Assembly (NCBI RefSeq): GCF_963676065.1
Contig: NZ_OY780933.1
Location: 2,768,122-2,832,121 of the forward strand
From: Maridesulfovibrio sp.
Lineage (GTDB): Bacteria; Desulfobacterota; Desulfovibrionia; Desulfovibrionales; Desulfovibrionaceae
Direction of reading: 5' to 3'
Length of the DNA stretch: 64,000 bases
The position numbers were made by a program, and so were the translations under genes. How positions within the stretch are numbered: position 1 is the first letter of the stretch; the number at the start of each line of letters is the position of its first letter. The notes beneath the pieces were generated by a model, which was given only the letters and a program-made list of their open reading frames with translations, was not told the origin of the DNA and made no database searches. Positions 25,621 through 34,834 of the stretch are shown one piece after another.

Positions 25621-26634
25621 ATGGCAACTACCATGTATGGAGATATCAGTCCTAGAACAGCCGGCTATTCTGTACCCGGTTTTCTAAAGAGGGCGGATAA
25701 CTATAATATCTTCGGTAAATTCGGGCAGTCCCTCAAGATGCCCAAGAATAAAGGGCAGTTTGTTAAATGGCGTAGATACAATGCCCTTGAACCGGCAACC
25801 ACACCAATTGTTGAGGGCGTAACTCCTGCCGGTAAAAAGCTTACCAAGACAGACGTTACCGCTACTTTGAAGCAGTACGGTGACTACATTGAACTTACCG
25901 ATGTGATTCAGGATACCCACGAGGATCCTGTGCTTCAGGAATCCATGGACATTCTGGGTGAACAGGCCGGGCAGACCCTCGATATGGTTCTGGAAGGCAT
26001 CGTCCGTGCCGGTACCAATGTTATCTATTCCGGAGGAACATCCCGGGGAACAGTTACCAAGCCCATCACCAAGAGCTCGCAGCGTCTGGCCACCCGTGCC
26101 CTTAAGCGGCAGAAAGCCCGTAAGGTTACCAAGGTTATGTCTTCCAGCGTGAAGTACGGAACCAAGGCCGTTGCAGCTTCTTTCATCGGTATCACTCATT
26201 CCGATTGCGAATCTGATATCCGTGAAATGCCCGGTTTTGTTCCGGTGGAAGAATACGGCCAGCTAACTCCTCACGAGAATGAAATCGGTAAGGTTGAAGA
26301 TGTCCGCTACGTGGTTTCCACTTCTATTGAACCCATTGTCGATGCCGGGGGAGCAAAAGCCGCTTCCGGAACGGAAATGCTTTCCGAATCCGGCACCAAT
26401 GCTGATGTCTATCCTATCTACATTATCGGGGCTGATGCTTACGGGGATGTAGCTCTTAAAGGCAAAGAAGCTGTTGTTCCAAAGGTCGTAAATCCCGATA
26501 CCCCAAGTAAGAGCGATAAGCTCGGACAGCGAGGCAGTGTCGGTTGGATCACATACTACACCGGCGCTATTCTGAATGATGCCTGGATGGTCCGCCTTGA
26601 AGTGGCTGTAACTGAAATTCCTCCGGAAGCATAA
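25621..26634 (+). CDS. Major capsid protein, N4-gp56 family type
   Basis: 337 residues. The opening (GDISPRTAGYSVPGFLKRAD), the KGQFVKWRRYNALEPATTPI block and VEGVTPAGKKLTKTDVTATL with QYGDYIELTDVIQDTHEDPV are the characteristic region of N4-gp56-type capsid proteins, which adopt the HK97 fold. About 400 capsid copies would be expected in an N4-like head, but no triangulation number can be read from sequence. It follows the scaffold by 8 bp, with GGAG before the ATG, and precedes a coiled-coil protein gene. Confidence 0.9.
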   Translation: MATTMYGDISPRTAGYSVPGFLKRADNYNIFGKFGQSLKMPKNKGQFVKWRRYNALEPATTPIVEGVTPAGKKLTKTDVTATLKQYGDYIELTDVIQDTHEDPVLQESMDILGEQAGQTLDMVLEGIVRAGTNVIYSGGTSRGTVTKPITKSSQRLATRALKRQKARKVTKVMSSSVKYGTKAVAASFIGITHSDCESDIREMPGFVPVEEYGQLTPHENEIGKVEDVRYVVSTSIEPIVDAGGAKAASGTEMLSESGTNADVYPIYIIGADAYGDVALKGKEAVVPKVVNPDTPSKSDKLGQRGSVGWITYYTGAILNDAWMVRLEVAVTEIPPEA

Positions 26635-26647
26635 GGGGTGATTTGAA

Positions 26648-27166
26648 ATGAGTAAGGAAGACAAGAAACCGCAGGATTCCTCCGGTAGTAAGGATCAGGC
26701 TAAGGTAGAAGCCTTGACCCCTGAAGAAGTGGCTGAACTTCGCCAGCAGCTTGCTGAGAAAGAAGAAGCTCTTCAACAGTCCGAAGGCGCAAGAGCTATG
26801 CTCTCTACTGAGTTAGAGCTTGAAAAATCTGCCCGTGAAAAGCTTGAGGCTGAAAACCGCAAACTTGATAAGCATGCCGCACAGGTTGAAAAGTCTGAAC
26901 TTAAGCGGCTGCAGAATGAAAAAAAGGTCACCATCCACATTGCCGAAGGCGAAGGGGCTGACGGCAAGGATGATGTCTTTGCCTCCGTGAATGCGGTCCC
27001 TTATCAGATCAAGCGCGGTGTTGATGTGCAGGTCCCTAAGTCTATTTATAAGGTTCTCAGGGATGCTGAATACACCTCGCGTGAAGTCTATGACGAAGGT
27101 GATGGAAACGGCGTTACCTATCGTGAACGTCAGGTCCCTCGTTACAATATCAGGGTCGTTGACTGA
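26648..27166 (+). CDS. Coiled-coil phage protein downstream of capsid
   Basis: 172 residues. Residues about 25-95 form a strong coiled coil (ELRQQLAEKEEALQQSEGAR, KSAREKLEAENRKLDKHAAQ). A beta-rich C-terminal domain (KKVTIHIAEGEGADGKDDVF, YQIKRGVDVQVPKSIYKVL) follows. Proteins of this shape often sit directly after capsid genes in podovirus-like phages, but I know no function for them. The gene overlaps the next one by 1 bp (TGATG). Confidence 0.65.
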   Translation: MSKEDKKPQDSSGSKDQAKVEALTPEEVAELRQQLAEKEEALQQSEGARAMLSTELELEKSAREKLEAENRKLDKHAAQVEKSELKRLQNEKKVTIHIAEGEGADGKDDVFASVNAVPYQIKRGVDVQVPKSIYKVLRDAEYTSREVYDEGDGNGVTYRERQVPRYNIRVVD

Positions 27167-27816
27167 TGAAAGCTTCGGAACACATCACCGGTTTGCGCAA
27201 GGTCCTGCATGACCCTGATGGTGTGCGCTGGAGTGATGAGGATCTTCTTGATCTCCTCACTAAGGCGCAGCGTCATTTGGTAATGCTCCGGCCGGACGCC
27301 AGCTCCGTGGTGGAGCGGGTAGAGCTTGCACCGGGTTCCACTCGGCAGGATGTTCCTGATCAAGGCCGTTTTATCGGTCTGGTCAGGAACGTCAAAGCTG
27401 ATGGTACTCCCGGCTTGGCCATTACGCCGGTTGACCGGGAATCTCTTGATGAGTCCAACCTTGCATGGCACGGGGAACCTCCCTCTTCAGTGGTGGATAA
27501 TTACGCCTTTGAGGAAGAGGTTCCGACCGTGTTTTGGGTTTCTCCTGCTCCGGCTGCAGGTGTGCGTGTTGAACTGGAATATTCGCGCAGGCCTCCGAAG
27601 CTTGAGTCGATTGAACAGAAACTGATTGTGCCGGACATCTTTTCCGATCCTCTGGAAGATTACGTACTTTATCGTTGCTGGGCGCGAAATAATTCTTCTC
27701 CCAACAGCTGGCGGAAAGGCATGGATTGTCTACGTCAGATGTATGTTTCTATCGGCGAAGAAGCCAAGGCACGGCTGTTGATCAGCCCTAACAGCGGGAA
27801 GGTAAATAATGGCTAA
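27166..27816 (+). CDS. Head-tail adaptor / tail-tube-like protein (DUF6682-type)
   Basis: 216 residues. The N-terminal half (LRKVLHDPDGVRWSDEDLLD, LLTKAQRHLVMLRPDA) is the start typical of a phage adaptor family (DUF6682-like by pattern), followed by a beta-barrel-like part (VRVELEYSRRPPKLES) and helices with YVLYRCWARNNSS. The family resembles the adaptor ring that joins the portal to the tail nozzle (T7 gp11 role). It overlaps the following gene by 8 bp. Confidence 0.7.
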   Translation: MKASEHITGLRKVLHDPDGVRWSDEDLLDLLTKAQRHLVMLRPDASSVVERVELAPGSTRQDVPDQGRFIGLVRNVKADGTPGLAITPVDRESLDESNLAWHGEPPSSVVDNYAFEEEVPTVFWVSPAPAAGVRVELEYSRRPPKLESIEQKLIVPDIFSDPLEDYVLYRCWARNNSSPNSWRKGMDCLRQMYVSIGEEAKARLLISPNSGKVNNG

Positions 27817-28438
27817 TCTTCTTATGGTCGGTTGGCGCGATTTTCTGCCCTTGCTGCAATCCTCTCTCCCACGTTGTCCGGTTCCGCAGATCATTTCAGA
27901 ACTGCGCAGTGCCGCAATTCGTTTTTGTAAAGAAACTCGTGTCTGGCGGCATCGTTCCGACCTTATGGATGTTTACAAGGATGAGTGCCGTTATGTTTTC
28001 GAGCCTCCGCCTGATGCTACTGTGGTCAGTACTCGTGAGGCTTCCTTTCGAGGTGAGATCCTGATTCCTCTTGATGACCGTGTTGTGCGTGATGAACCGG
28101 GCATTCCTAATTCTTTTCAGGTTGAAGAGCCTGGTGTTGTGCGCCTTATTCCCTGTCCTCGTGAGGATGAAGAAGCGGCATTGCAGACCGTTAATGTTCT
28201 GGCCCCGTATGTGACAGCTGGCGTCTGTCCCAAGTTTTTGCTGGATTTCCACGGTGAGATCATAGCTTCGGGAGCTAAAGCTATGCTTATGCTGGTCCCG
28301 GATAAGCCTTGGTCGGATCCTGCCCGGGTACAGGTTGAGCAGAAAAAGTTTGATAACGGTCTGGCTGAGATCCGGATCCGGGAAATGCGTGGCGGAACCG
28401 ACTGCAAACAGGAAATCAACAGCCCTGCATTCTTTTAA
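27809..28438 (+). CDS. Tail-assembly / adaptor-like structural protein
   Basis: 209 residues from ATG 27809. The sequence (WRDFLPLLQSSLPRCPVPQI, ISELRSAAIRFCKETRVWRH) has the look of a helical adaptor followed by beta-rich text. It occurs between the adaptor and fibre genes, a place where podoviruses carry head-closure or adaptor proteins. No catalytic motif is present. The structural role is inferred from the surrounding order. Confidence 0.65.
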   Translation: MANLLMVGWRDFLPLLQSSLPRCPVPQIISELRSAAIRFCKETRVWRHRSDLMDVYKDECRYVFEPPPDATVVSTREASFRGEILIPLDDRVVRDEPGIPNSFQVEEPGVVRLIPCPREDEEAALQTVNVLAPYVTAGVCPKFLLDFHGEIIASGAKAMLMLVPDKPWSDPARVQVEQKKFDNGLAEIRIREMRGGTDCKQEINSPAFF

Positions 28439-28449
28439 GGAGTAATTTT

Positions 28450-28905
28450 ATGGATACCTGCAAATCTCAATATCTCAAAAATAAAGTGGCTTCCCACGTA
28501 CTTAAAAATGTTTCCTACCAGCCGCCTGAAAAGGTTTGGCTGGCACTGTTTCGTGCCGGGATCATTGAAACAGATTCAGTTGAGCTTCGGGCCCAGAAGA
28601 ACGGTGCTGTAATGGCTGCATTACGTATCGGGGATCTGGCAAATGAGCTCCCTGCGGATTCCAACTATCTGCGTCAGCAGGCCAACTTTGGAGCGGAACC
28701 GGTGAACGGGCGTGTGCTGAACACTGATGAAATACGTTTTCCTCAGTTCACTTCCGATGTCGGACTTGTCACTCATTGGGCGGTTATGGACGCACAGACT
28801 GCCGGTAATGTTCTTTATTTTGGACCTCTTGAGCTGGCCCGGATGGTTTACATGGGGGATACCTTCCATGTCCGTCTTGAAACTCTGGCAATTGAGGACG
28901 GTTAG
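28450..28905 (+). CDS. Tail-associated protein (Gp80-like)
   Basis: 151 residues; AAGGAG stands 7 bp before the ATG. The text PEKVWLALFRAGIIETDS, RQQANFGAEPVNGRVLNTDE and VTHWAVMDAQTAGNVLYFGPL resembles the small Gp80-type tail fibre/structural family, which is found near fibre genes. It sits just before the small Cys-rich protein and the large fibre-like gene. No receptor-binding evidence is visible. Confidence 0.65.
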   Translation: MDTCKSQYLKNKVASHVLKNVSYQPPEKVWLALFRAGIIETDSVELRAQKNGAVMAALRIGDLANELPADSNYLRQQANFGAEPVNGRVLNTDEIRFPQFTSDVGLVTHWAVMDAQTAGNVLYFGPLELARMVYMGDTFHVRLETLAIEDG

Positions 28906-29208
28906 GTGATCCGGTCCGCATGCATCGGTCGCTGTTCAGTTGCCGAATTTTCTTTAGGCAGCGGGTACTGCCATTTTGAGGCTGAAGCAGAAGCTGAGGC
29001 TAAAAGTTGTTCGGATGCAGAGCTTAGCGGAAATCTTGATCTTCAGGATTATGGAGAATGTGAAAGCTGTTCATCCGTATCGATTCAGACCGTTCACACT
29101 TTGATCAAAGTAGGAAATGTGGCTTCCACGAGCAGTATGTCTTGTTCCGCGCTGATTAAGCGGCAGGGAATAGGCCCGGTCATCACTTTCAAGGGAGAGA
29201 ATTCATGA
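28906..29208 (+). CDS. Small Ser/Cys-rich phage protein, unknown
   Basis: 100 residues from GTG 28906 directly after the previous stop; GAGG lies 8 bp upstream. The sequence is rich in Ser, Cys and Glu/Ala (AEAEAEAKSCSDAELSGNLD, ECESCSSVSIQTVH), with seven or more cysteines. It overlaps the large tail-fibre gene by 4 bp. It may be a fibre-associated protein; nothing more can be said. Confidence 0.55.
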   Translation: MIRSACIGRCSVAEFSLGSGYCHFEAEAEAEAKSCSDAELSGNLDLQDYGECESCSSVSIQTVHTLIKVGNVASTSSMSCSALIKRQGIGPVITFKGENS

Positions 29209-31553
29209 TTGTTCTTAAGAATCTGGCGGAAAGCTTTATCACTTCCGCAATTGACGCTTCCGCTACCCGGATTGTCATTCCGGCGGATCATGCCGAGAAG
29301 TTTCCTAATCTGCTGGCTGGGGATAATTTTCGTTGTGCGTTGGTTAATCCGGCAACTGAAGCGGTGGAATTTATTAACGTCACCGCCCGTGAAAACAATG
29401 TACTGACCGTTTCCCGTGGTGAAGAGGGTACAGCGCCATTGGCTTTTCCGGTGGAAAGCCGCATTCATATACGCATGACAGCCAAAACATGGGAAGAAAT
29501 GGCCGCTGAATGCTGGATACGTCCTAAGAATGTAGCCGGTGATTTAATACTGCCGCAATATGAAAGTGCTGACAGTTTCAGTATTACCGGGGACTTCTCC
29601 TCATTCTTCACAGAGAACAGGGCGGTTAAGACCTATCCCAATAAATCAGTCGGCTTTGTTGAGTCTGCTGTATTTGCGGACGGAGTTACCACTGTCAAAG
29701 TCGTTGAAATGACTGTTCCCGCAGACCTCACTCATGTAGAGGCCGGGCTGGATCCAGACGCACTTGCTAAGCGAAGCCTCTCCAATGAGGAGTTGCTTGG
29801 GTACATGACCCCGATTCCCATTCTGGAAATGGAAGCCCTTGAGGTTGATGGGGGCACGCTGGTTTCCGGGACCATCAAGCATCCTGAAGCCGGCAAAACT
29901 TATCCGGACTCGACTGAGTTCAATTTCAATCTACCTGACGGGATTACAGATTTTTCCCTTTCCGGGCAGACCTTCCAGATGCGTATGCCGGTGATTACGG
30001 AGTTTGAATCTCCGAAAACTATCGGGCCCGTCACCTGTCGTGCAGCTCAGCTCTCTCTGCTTCTTTCTGATCCGTCTAATGCCATTAATCTCGCTGTACG
30101 TTACGTGGCTATCAAGGCCGGGGTAACGCTTTCTTTTGCTGATACCGAAGCCGGCTATCCCGGTGCGGATGTAAATGCAGATGGTGCGCAACTGCCTGCA
30201 ACGACTGCCGGGCTGGATAATCCTACGGGTAAAGCTATTACTGGCGGTACTGCTGAGTTTGAGATTACTGGAGGAGAGTTACCTTTATCTACCGATACAA
30301 CTGAGGCGGTGGTTCGGTCCACGAGAGAAATGAAAGTAGGTGATGCTATTGTCGCTGATACTGGCACAACTACTGTTGCATCTGTGACGACTGAACTGCT
30401 GGATTCAACAACGATTTATATTGCAACGTTGTCCAGTGCGCTTTCGGAGGTACCGTCTATTGCTGTTTTGCGTAATGATGCCACAGCAGAAATAGGCGCA
30501 GGCGCCGCAGGGGAATATCTGGGGGCGCGGAAGGTTTTGGCCATCGCAGGAACCCCCGGAACCGCCTCTTTTGATATAGAAGGCGCGCACTCCTATGAAA
30601 TTTGTATTGAAGGCGGGTTGCACAACAACCTCACTATCAATGGGCAGGACGAAATTATTAGTTCCGCAACAGAGTCTACTGCCGAGGGTGATACCTCAGG
30701 CATGGCGCAACCTTTTGGTGACGAGTCTTGCGTTGCCACCTACACTTTCGATAACACGCTCAAGTCAATTGACGAGTTATCGCCAGAAATTCCAGCAGAC
30801 AATACCACCTATGACAGCGGCAAGTTTGGTAACGGAGCGATTGTTAAACGCGATTCTGATAATAGGATGGATGGACCTGTCATTGATTTTGACACAGGGG
30901 GGTGTCTATCTGCGTGGTATGATGGATCGAGAAGTGCTGCAATGAAACAACACACATATTTTGAAAGACTCTCTGACGAGGCAATCGTTGGCGTAGGCGT
31001 TCAAGGATACACAACCACTCCCGGTGGTTGGGTGCAAACATGGAATGGACAGACTGAAGGACAGGAATGGCTTTGGGCGTTACAGGATGGACAACTTCAC
31101 CACCTCGTTTATAATGTAGAGGAGAATGACGTTGTTGTTTATGCTGATAAAGTTGAAGTTTTCAGACAAGCCAGACCCACAGGTACACATAAATTAGTTA
31201 GAGTTGGCACGTACAACAACATAGGTTATTATTTTGACCAATTTCGTTTATTTAATCGTACTCTTACGATGGATGAAATAAACGTACTATACGATGAAAT
31301 TGGTGATATAACCACAACCACTGTAACGCCAGAAACAGAGCTTGCTTCCATCCCTACATCTGCATCAATCCCAAACCGTTGTACAGCACCACTAACCATA
31401 GATTCCTGCGTTCTTTCAGGCAATGCCCTGAAATATACCTGTGCCAAGGTTCCCTTTACCGATCCTAATATTAAACGTCTTTCCCTGAGTTTTTCAGGTG
31501 ATTCATCCCTGCGCGTAAAAGCAGCCAAAATATACACCGAGGAGGGTGCTTAA
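29205..31553 (+). CDS. Tail fibre/spike-like protein with LamG-like domain
   Basis: 782 residues. The first 450 residues are beta-rich structural repeats (SFTITGD-like and GTVT/ITGG strands) with no transmembrane segment. Residues about 505-705 read like a LamG/concanavalin-type jelly roll: CVATYTFDNTLKSIDEL, SPEIPADNTTYDSGKFGNGA, DFDTGGCLSAWYDGS, GYYFDQFRLFNRTLTMDEIN. LamG domains bind carbohydrate, so this part may recognise the host surface. The LamG-encoding DNA (about 30,720-31,330) looks more AT-rich and differs in codon choice from its surroundings by eye, suggesting a swapped module. Confidence 0.75.
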   Translation: MIVLKNLAESFITSAIDASATRIVIPADHAEKFPNLLAGDNFRCALVNPATEAVEFINVTARENNVLTVSRGEEGTAPLAFPVESRIHIRMTAKTWEEMAAECWIRPKNVAGDLILPQYESADSFSITGDFSSFFTENRAVKTYPNKSVGFVESAVFADGVTTVKVVEMTVPADLTHVEAGLDPDALAKRSLSNEELLGYMTPIPILEMEALEVDGGTLVSGTIKHPEAGKTYPDSTEFNFNLPDGITDFSLSGQTFQMRMPVITEFESPKTIGPVTCRAAQLSLLLSDPSNAINLAVRYVAIKAGVTLSFADTEAGYPGADVNADGAQLPATTAGLDNPTGKAITGGTAEFEITGGELPLSTDTTEAVVRSTREMKVGDAIVADTGTTTVASVTTELLDSTTIYIATLSSALSEVPSIAVLRNDATAEIGAGAAGEYLGARKVLAIAGTPGTASFDIEGAHSYEICIEGGLHNNLTINGQDEIISSATESTAEGDTSGMAQPFGDESCVATYTFDNTLKSIDELSPEIPADNTTYDSGKFGNGAIVKRDSDNRMDGPVIDFDTGGCLSAWYDGSRSAAMKQHTYFERLSDEAIVGVGVQGYTTTPGGWVQTWNGQTEGQEWLWALQDGQLHHLVYNVEENDVVVYADKVEVFRQARPTGTHKLVRVGTYNNIGYYFDQFRLFNRTLTMDEINVLYDEIGDITTTTVTPETELASIPTSASIPNRCTAPLTIDSCVLSGNALKYTCAKVPFTDPNIKRLSLSFSGDSSLRVKAAKIYTEEGA

Positions 31554-31769
31554 ATGAAGAAACGCAAAGTTGATGATCAACCCGGCGGAGCTGCTATTTG
31601 GGAAGAAGTCGTTGTTCGTCCACCTGAGGAGTTTGAGCTCAATAAGATCAGCGATGAATCCATGGCTGCATTACGTGGCGCTGCCACTGTTGATGAATTC
31701 AAGCGGGCCTATTTGACAGTGCAGTGGGGCCGTGAAGCCGCTGAATATATCCTTGGGCCTGCTGAATAG
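31554..31769 (+). CDS. Small phage protein, unknown
   Basis: 71 residues, starting at the ATG immediately following the previous stop. The product (VDDQPGGAAIWEEVVVRPPE, then DEFKRAYLTVQWGREAAEYI) is hydrophilic and helical at its C-terminus. It lies between the fibre and the tail-nozzle genes and is likely structural or an assembly accessory. No family recognised. Confidence 0.55.
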   Translation: MKKRKVDDQPGGAAIWEEVVVRPPEEFELNKISDESMAALRGAATVDEFKRAYLTVQWGREAAEYILGPAE

Positions 31770-31771
31770 TC

Positions 31772-33496
31772 ATGTTTGAGGTTAATGTCTTTTCCGGAAT
31801 GAAGCCGGCTTTGGCTGCGCACCTACTGGAGGTCGGGCAGGCTGTTTCTGCTGTAAATTGCCTGCTTGATTCCGGTGAGCTGCGTCCTTTGGGTGGTCTG
31901 CTTAAGGTGGCTGCTGTTCAGGGCCGGACCGGAACCATTTATCGTTACCGGAATCAATGGTTGTCATGGGAAAAGCGCGTTACGCTGCGCACCGGGCCCA
32001 TAGCCGGCGATCATAAAGAGCGTGTTTATGGAACTAACGACAAAGGAGCGTTCACTTTTTGTTCTGCTGATGGGGTGGACAGGAACCGCCTTGAAAATCG
32101 TTATGCTTTGGGCATACCTGCGCCTCTTGCAGCTCCGCAAGTAGTTGTATCCGGAACAGGTGACGAAGACAGTGATGTTGTTTCAAGGGTGTATGTTTAC
32201 ACTCTTGTTTCAGATCTGGGTGAAGAGGGGCCTCCTTCACCTGCTTCTGAGGTAATTGATGTGCAGGCGGGACAGTCCGTTGAGGTTTCGTCTCTAAATG
32301 TTGAATCAGAAGGCTTCCGGCCTGTAAAGTTGATCAGGATCTACCGCACGGTTGCAGGAACAGAGTCCGCAGAATTCCAATTCGTAGCAGAGCTTGAAGC
32401 TTCCGAAAATACTTTTACTGACACGGTCGATGATTCTGATACTGGAGAGATTTTGCCCTCCCGGTATTGGGTGCCGGCGCCTGAAGGTCTTTCCGGTCTG
32501 ACCGCGCTGCCGGGGAATATGTTTGCCGGATTTAAGGGTAATGAAATCTATGTTTCTGAACCGGGATTCCCTCATGCCTGGCCGGACGATTATTCCATGT
32601 CTGTTCCCCATAAGATTATGGCTATGGAGTCGACCGGGAACACTTTGGTCGTTCTGACCGGGGCTAATGTTCACACAATTACTGTTGATGACCCCTCTAT
32701 TGCTGTCCCGTCCAGATTGGACGGTTATCTTCCCTGTGCTTCTGCTTCAGGTGTTGTAGCCTCGCCTCTGGGTGTGATTTTCCCCAGTCTGGATGGGCTG
32801 TATCTGGTGTCACCCGGATCAGCGCCTTTGAATATTACCGCCGGTATTTTCACAGAAAAGGACTGGCGTGATCTGCGTCCCGAATCATTCAATGCTGTCT
32901 GGCATGCCGGGCAATACATTTGTTTTCATGAGCCGGGAGCAGGGTTTGTTTTTGATCCGTCTTCAAAGGTTCTTTCTCGACTCGGTTTTCATTGCACTGC
33001 TTTGGCCGTGGAACCTGAGGGACGAGTTCTGCATGCGGCTTATCCGTTTGGAAATGAATCTGTAATCTGCCGCTGGGATGCTTCGGATTTTACTCTCAGG
33101 AGTGAGTGGATGTCCGGTGAAATGCGAACCAAGGAGCCTTTGAATATGGAGGCTGCCATGGTTGTAGCTGATTACGATCAAGCTCCTGACGATTCAATTC
33201 TTAAAGTGGAACGTGAACTTTTTTGCATGGGAGCGGACATGCCTGGAGCGGTTTGTCTGGGCGGCGATAACCGGAGTTTCTATCAGGTGCAGCGTAAGGG
33301 CGAAGTACATTTTCAACTCAGGGCAAACGGAAAGGAGTTCTACAGCTGCCGTGTTCGTTCCTCGGAACCGTTCATACTTCCTGATGGCGATTTGGCCACC
33401 CGTTTTCAAATCGGGGTTGTCTCGGACATTCCTGTTTCAAAGCTGGCTCTGGCTCCGGCTATGGGGGATCTTTATGAAGATGCCAATGCTTCCTGA
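31772..33496 (+). CDS. Tail nozzle-like structural protein
   Basis: 574 residues, beta-rich throughout. The sequence includes a fibronectin-like insert (about residue 120-210, VVSRVYVYTLVSDLGEEGPP) and several blade-like repeats (GLYLVSPGSAPLNITAGIF, NMFAGFKGNEIYVSEPGFPH). This architecture is common for podovirus nozzle (T7 gp12 role) proteins that form a six-bladed ring under the adaptor. The gene order adaptor, fibre, nozzle, ejection proteins supports it. The family is recognised by pattern only. Confidence 0.7.
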   Translation: MFEVNVFSGMKPALAAHLLEVGQAVSAVNCLLDSGELRPLGGLLKVAAVQGRTGTIYRYRNQWLSWEKRVTLRTGPIAGDHKERVYGTNDKGAFTFCSADGVDRNRLENRYALGIPAPLAAPQVVVSGTGDEDSDVVSRVYVYTLVSDLGEEGPPSPASEVIDVQAGQSVEVSSLNVESEGFRPVKLIRIYRTVAGTESAEFQFVAELEASENTFTDTVDDSDTGEILPSRYWVPAPEGLSGLTALPGNMFAGFKGNEIYVSEPGFPHAWPDDYSMSVPHKIMAMESTGNTLVVLTGANVHTITVDDPSIAVPSRLDGYLPCASASGVVASPLGVIFPSLDGLYLVSPGSAPLNITAGIFTEKDWRDLRPESFNAVWHAGQYICFHEPGAGFVFDPSSKVLSRLGFHCTALAVEPEGRVLHAAYPFGNESVICRWDASDFTLRSEWMSGEMRTKEPLNMEAAMVVADYDQAPDDSILKVERELFCMGADMPGAVCLGGDNRSFYQVQRKGEVHFQLRANGKEFYSCRVRSSEPFILPDGDLATRFQIGVVSDIPVSKLALAPAMGDLYEDANAS

Positions 33497-33665
33497 GGTG
33501 CGTGAAGGCAATGTGCTTCATTTTTTGCGCCAGTTGCGCACGGTTCTTAAGAGCAGGTTGTATGGCCTGCCGAATCCCATGCACAAGTGTCCTACATTCA
33601 AAGATCTGGTTGAACTTGGTCTTGTCTCTGAAGAGAAGGCCAGAAAGCAGGCGGATAAACGATGA
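33474..33665 (+). CDS. Very small phage protein (63 aa), unknown
   Basis: The ATG at 33474 has GGGGGA 5 bp upstream and overlaps the end of the nozzle gene by 23 bp; a second Met follows at 33480. The product (MKMPMLPEVREGNVLHFLRQ and onward) is a helical, basic peptide, with HKCPTFKDLVELGLVSE near the end. It overlaps the next gene by 4 bp (ATGA). Function unknown. Confidence 0.6.
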   Translation: MKMPMLPEVREGNVLHFLRQLRTVLKSRLYGLPNPMHKCPTFKDLVELGLVSEEKARKQADKR

Positions 33666-34201
33666 GTTTTGAAATGATTCCCTACGTAGAGCGAAACGGA
33701 GTTCGGACTTTTTCTGATAATTACATGAAGGATCTTTATGAGCGGTGTGTCGATGAAGGTCATGCGGAAACTGTTTTTTATGAAGGAACGGTAAGAACTG
33801 CCGATGATTTTGTCACTGCGCTTAAGAAATCGATCTGCTGGGTTGTGGCTAAAGATGACGTAGCTCTTGCTGTAGTCTGGCTGACCAGGCACGAAGGACG
33901 TTTTGCCCGTTTTCATTTTATTATTTTTGAGGACTGCCTGCGTAAGGAAATCCGTAAGCTGGGAAGATTTGCGCTTAATTCAATTCTGCACATGACCACC
34001 CGGTCCGGTGAGTTCTGCTATGATCTTTTGTTGGGCTATATCCCGGTCAGAAACAAGGGGGCGATTAATTATGTCCTTAAATCAGGAGCGCACTTTGTGG
34101 GTGAAATTCCGAATGGTGCATGGATCGCCCGTGAGGGAACGAGCGAACCTGTCATGGTTGTCAGTGTAACCAGGGAGAGTCTGTATGAAAATTTACACTA
34201 A
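33662..34201 (+). CDS. GNAT-fold-like virion-region protein
   Basis: 179 residues. The text VAKDDVALAVVWLTRHEGRF, FHFIIFEDCLRKEIRKLGRF and YIPVRNKGAINYVLKSGAHFVGEIPNG (shown in pieces) follows the strand-helix order of the GNAT acetyltransferase fold, without a convincing acetyl-CoA binding loop. Such proteins are common in podovirus ejection-protein regions. It may have lost activity and act structurally. It overlaps the following gene by 17 bp. Confidence 0.6.
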   Translation: MSFEMIPYVERNGVRTFSDNYMKDLYERCVDEGHAETVFYEGTVRTADDFVTALKKSICWVVAKDDVALAVVWLTRHEGRFARFHFIIFEDCLRKEIRKLGRFALNSILHMTTRSGEFCYDLLLGYIPVRNKGAINYVLKSGAHFVGEIPNGAWIAREGTSEPVMVVSVTRESLYENLH

Positions 34202-34826
34202 AGTTGTGCTCGACTTTGCGACCGGTAATGTCGAGCAGGAAGAATACTTTGAATATCGTGGGCCTGTTGCCGAGTGTAAAGGTGGCGGTGGCGGCGGGGG
34301 GGATAATGTTGACGAAGAATACAACGCTCGGATGGCCACAATTTACGAAGCTCAGCAGGACATGGCTGACGAATATTTTGACTTTTGGAAGTCGGACTAT
34401 CAACCCATGGAACGGGAGCAGATTGCGGCCAATCGTGAATTGATACCGGACCAGACTGCCCTTGCAAAAGAGCAGATAGCCTCCAACCGCGAGCTGCTTC
34501 CTCTTCAGACTGAGACCAGCAAAAAACAGTTGGGAGTTCGTCAGGAATTAATGGATCAGGCCAGTAAAGGAATAGATGTTGATAGCCGCGTTTCGCAGGC
34601 TGAAGCAGATGTGAGGCATGGTTATGGAATGGCTGCGACAAAGGCGCAGCGTAATTTTTCCCGTTCAGGATTGAATCAGAACTCAGGAAGATTTGCTGCC
34701 ATGCAAAAAGATTTGGCTCTTTCTGAAGCGCAAAGTGTAGCCGGCGCCAGAACTAAGGCCAGACGTAATGCTGATGATGAAAACTTCAAGCGCCTTAAGA
34801 GTGCCGCTTCGTTCGGTATGGGCTAG
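34185..34826 (+). CDS. Internal virion / ejection protein (N-terminal YRGP-type)
   Basis: 213 residues. The opening (EQEEYFEYRGPVAECKGGGG) with a short poly-Gly run is a repeated start of a family of podovirus internal proteins. The remainder is a long helix set (EQIAANRELIPDQTALAKEQ, ASNRELLPLQTETSKKQL, ARTKARRNADDENFKRLKSA). In this phage type such proteins are ejected with the DNA to build the channel across the host envelope. It is the first of four consecutive ejection-type genes. Confidence 0.65.
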   Translation: MKIYTKVVLDFATGNVEQEEYFEYRGPVAECKGGGGGGGDNVDEEYNARMATIYEAQQDMADEYFDFWKSDYQPMEREQIAANRELIPDQTALAKEQIASNRELLPLQTETSKKQLGVRQELMDQASKGIDVDSRVSQAEADVRHGYGMAATKAQRNFSRSGLNQNSGRFAAMQKDLALSEAQSVAGARTKARRNADDENFKRLKSAASFGMG

Positions 34827-34834
34827 GAGGAAAT

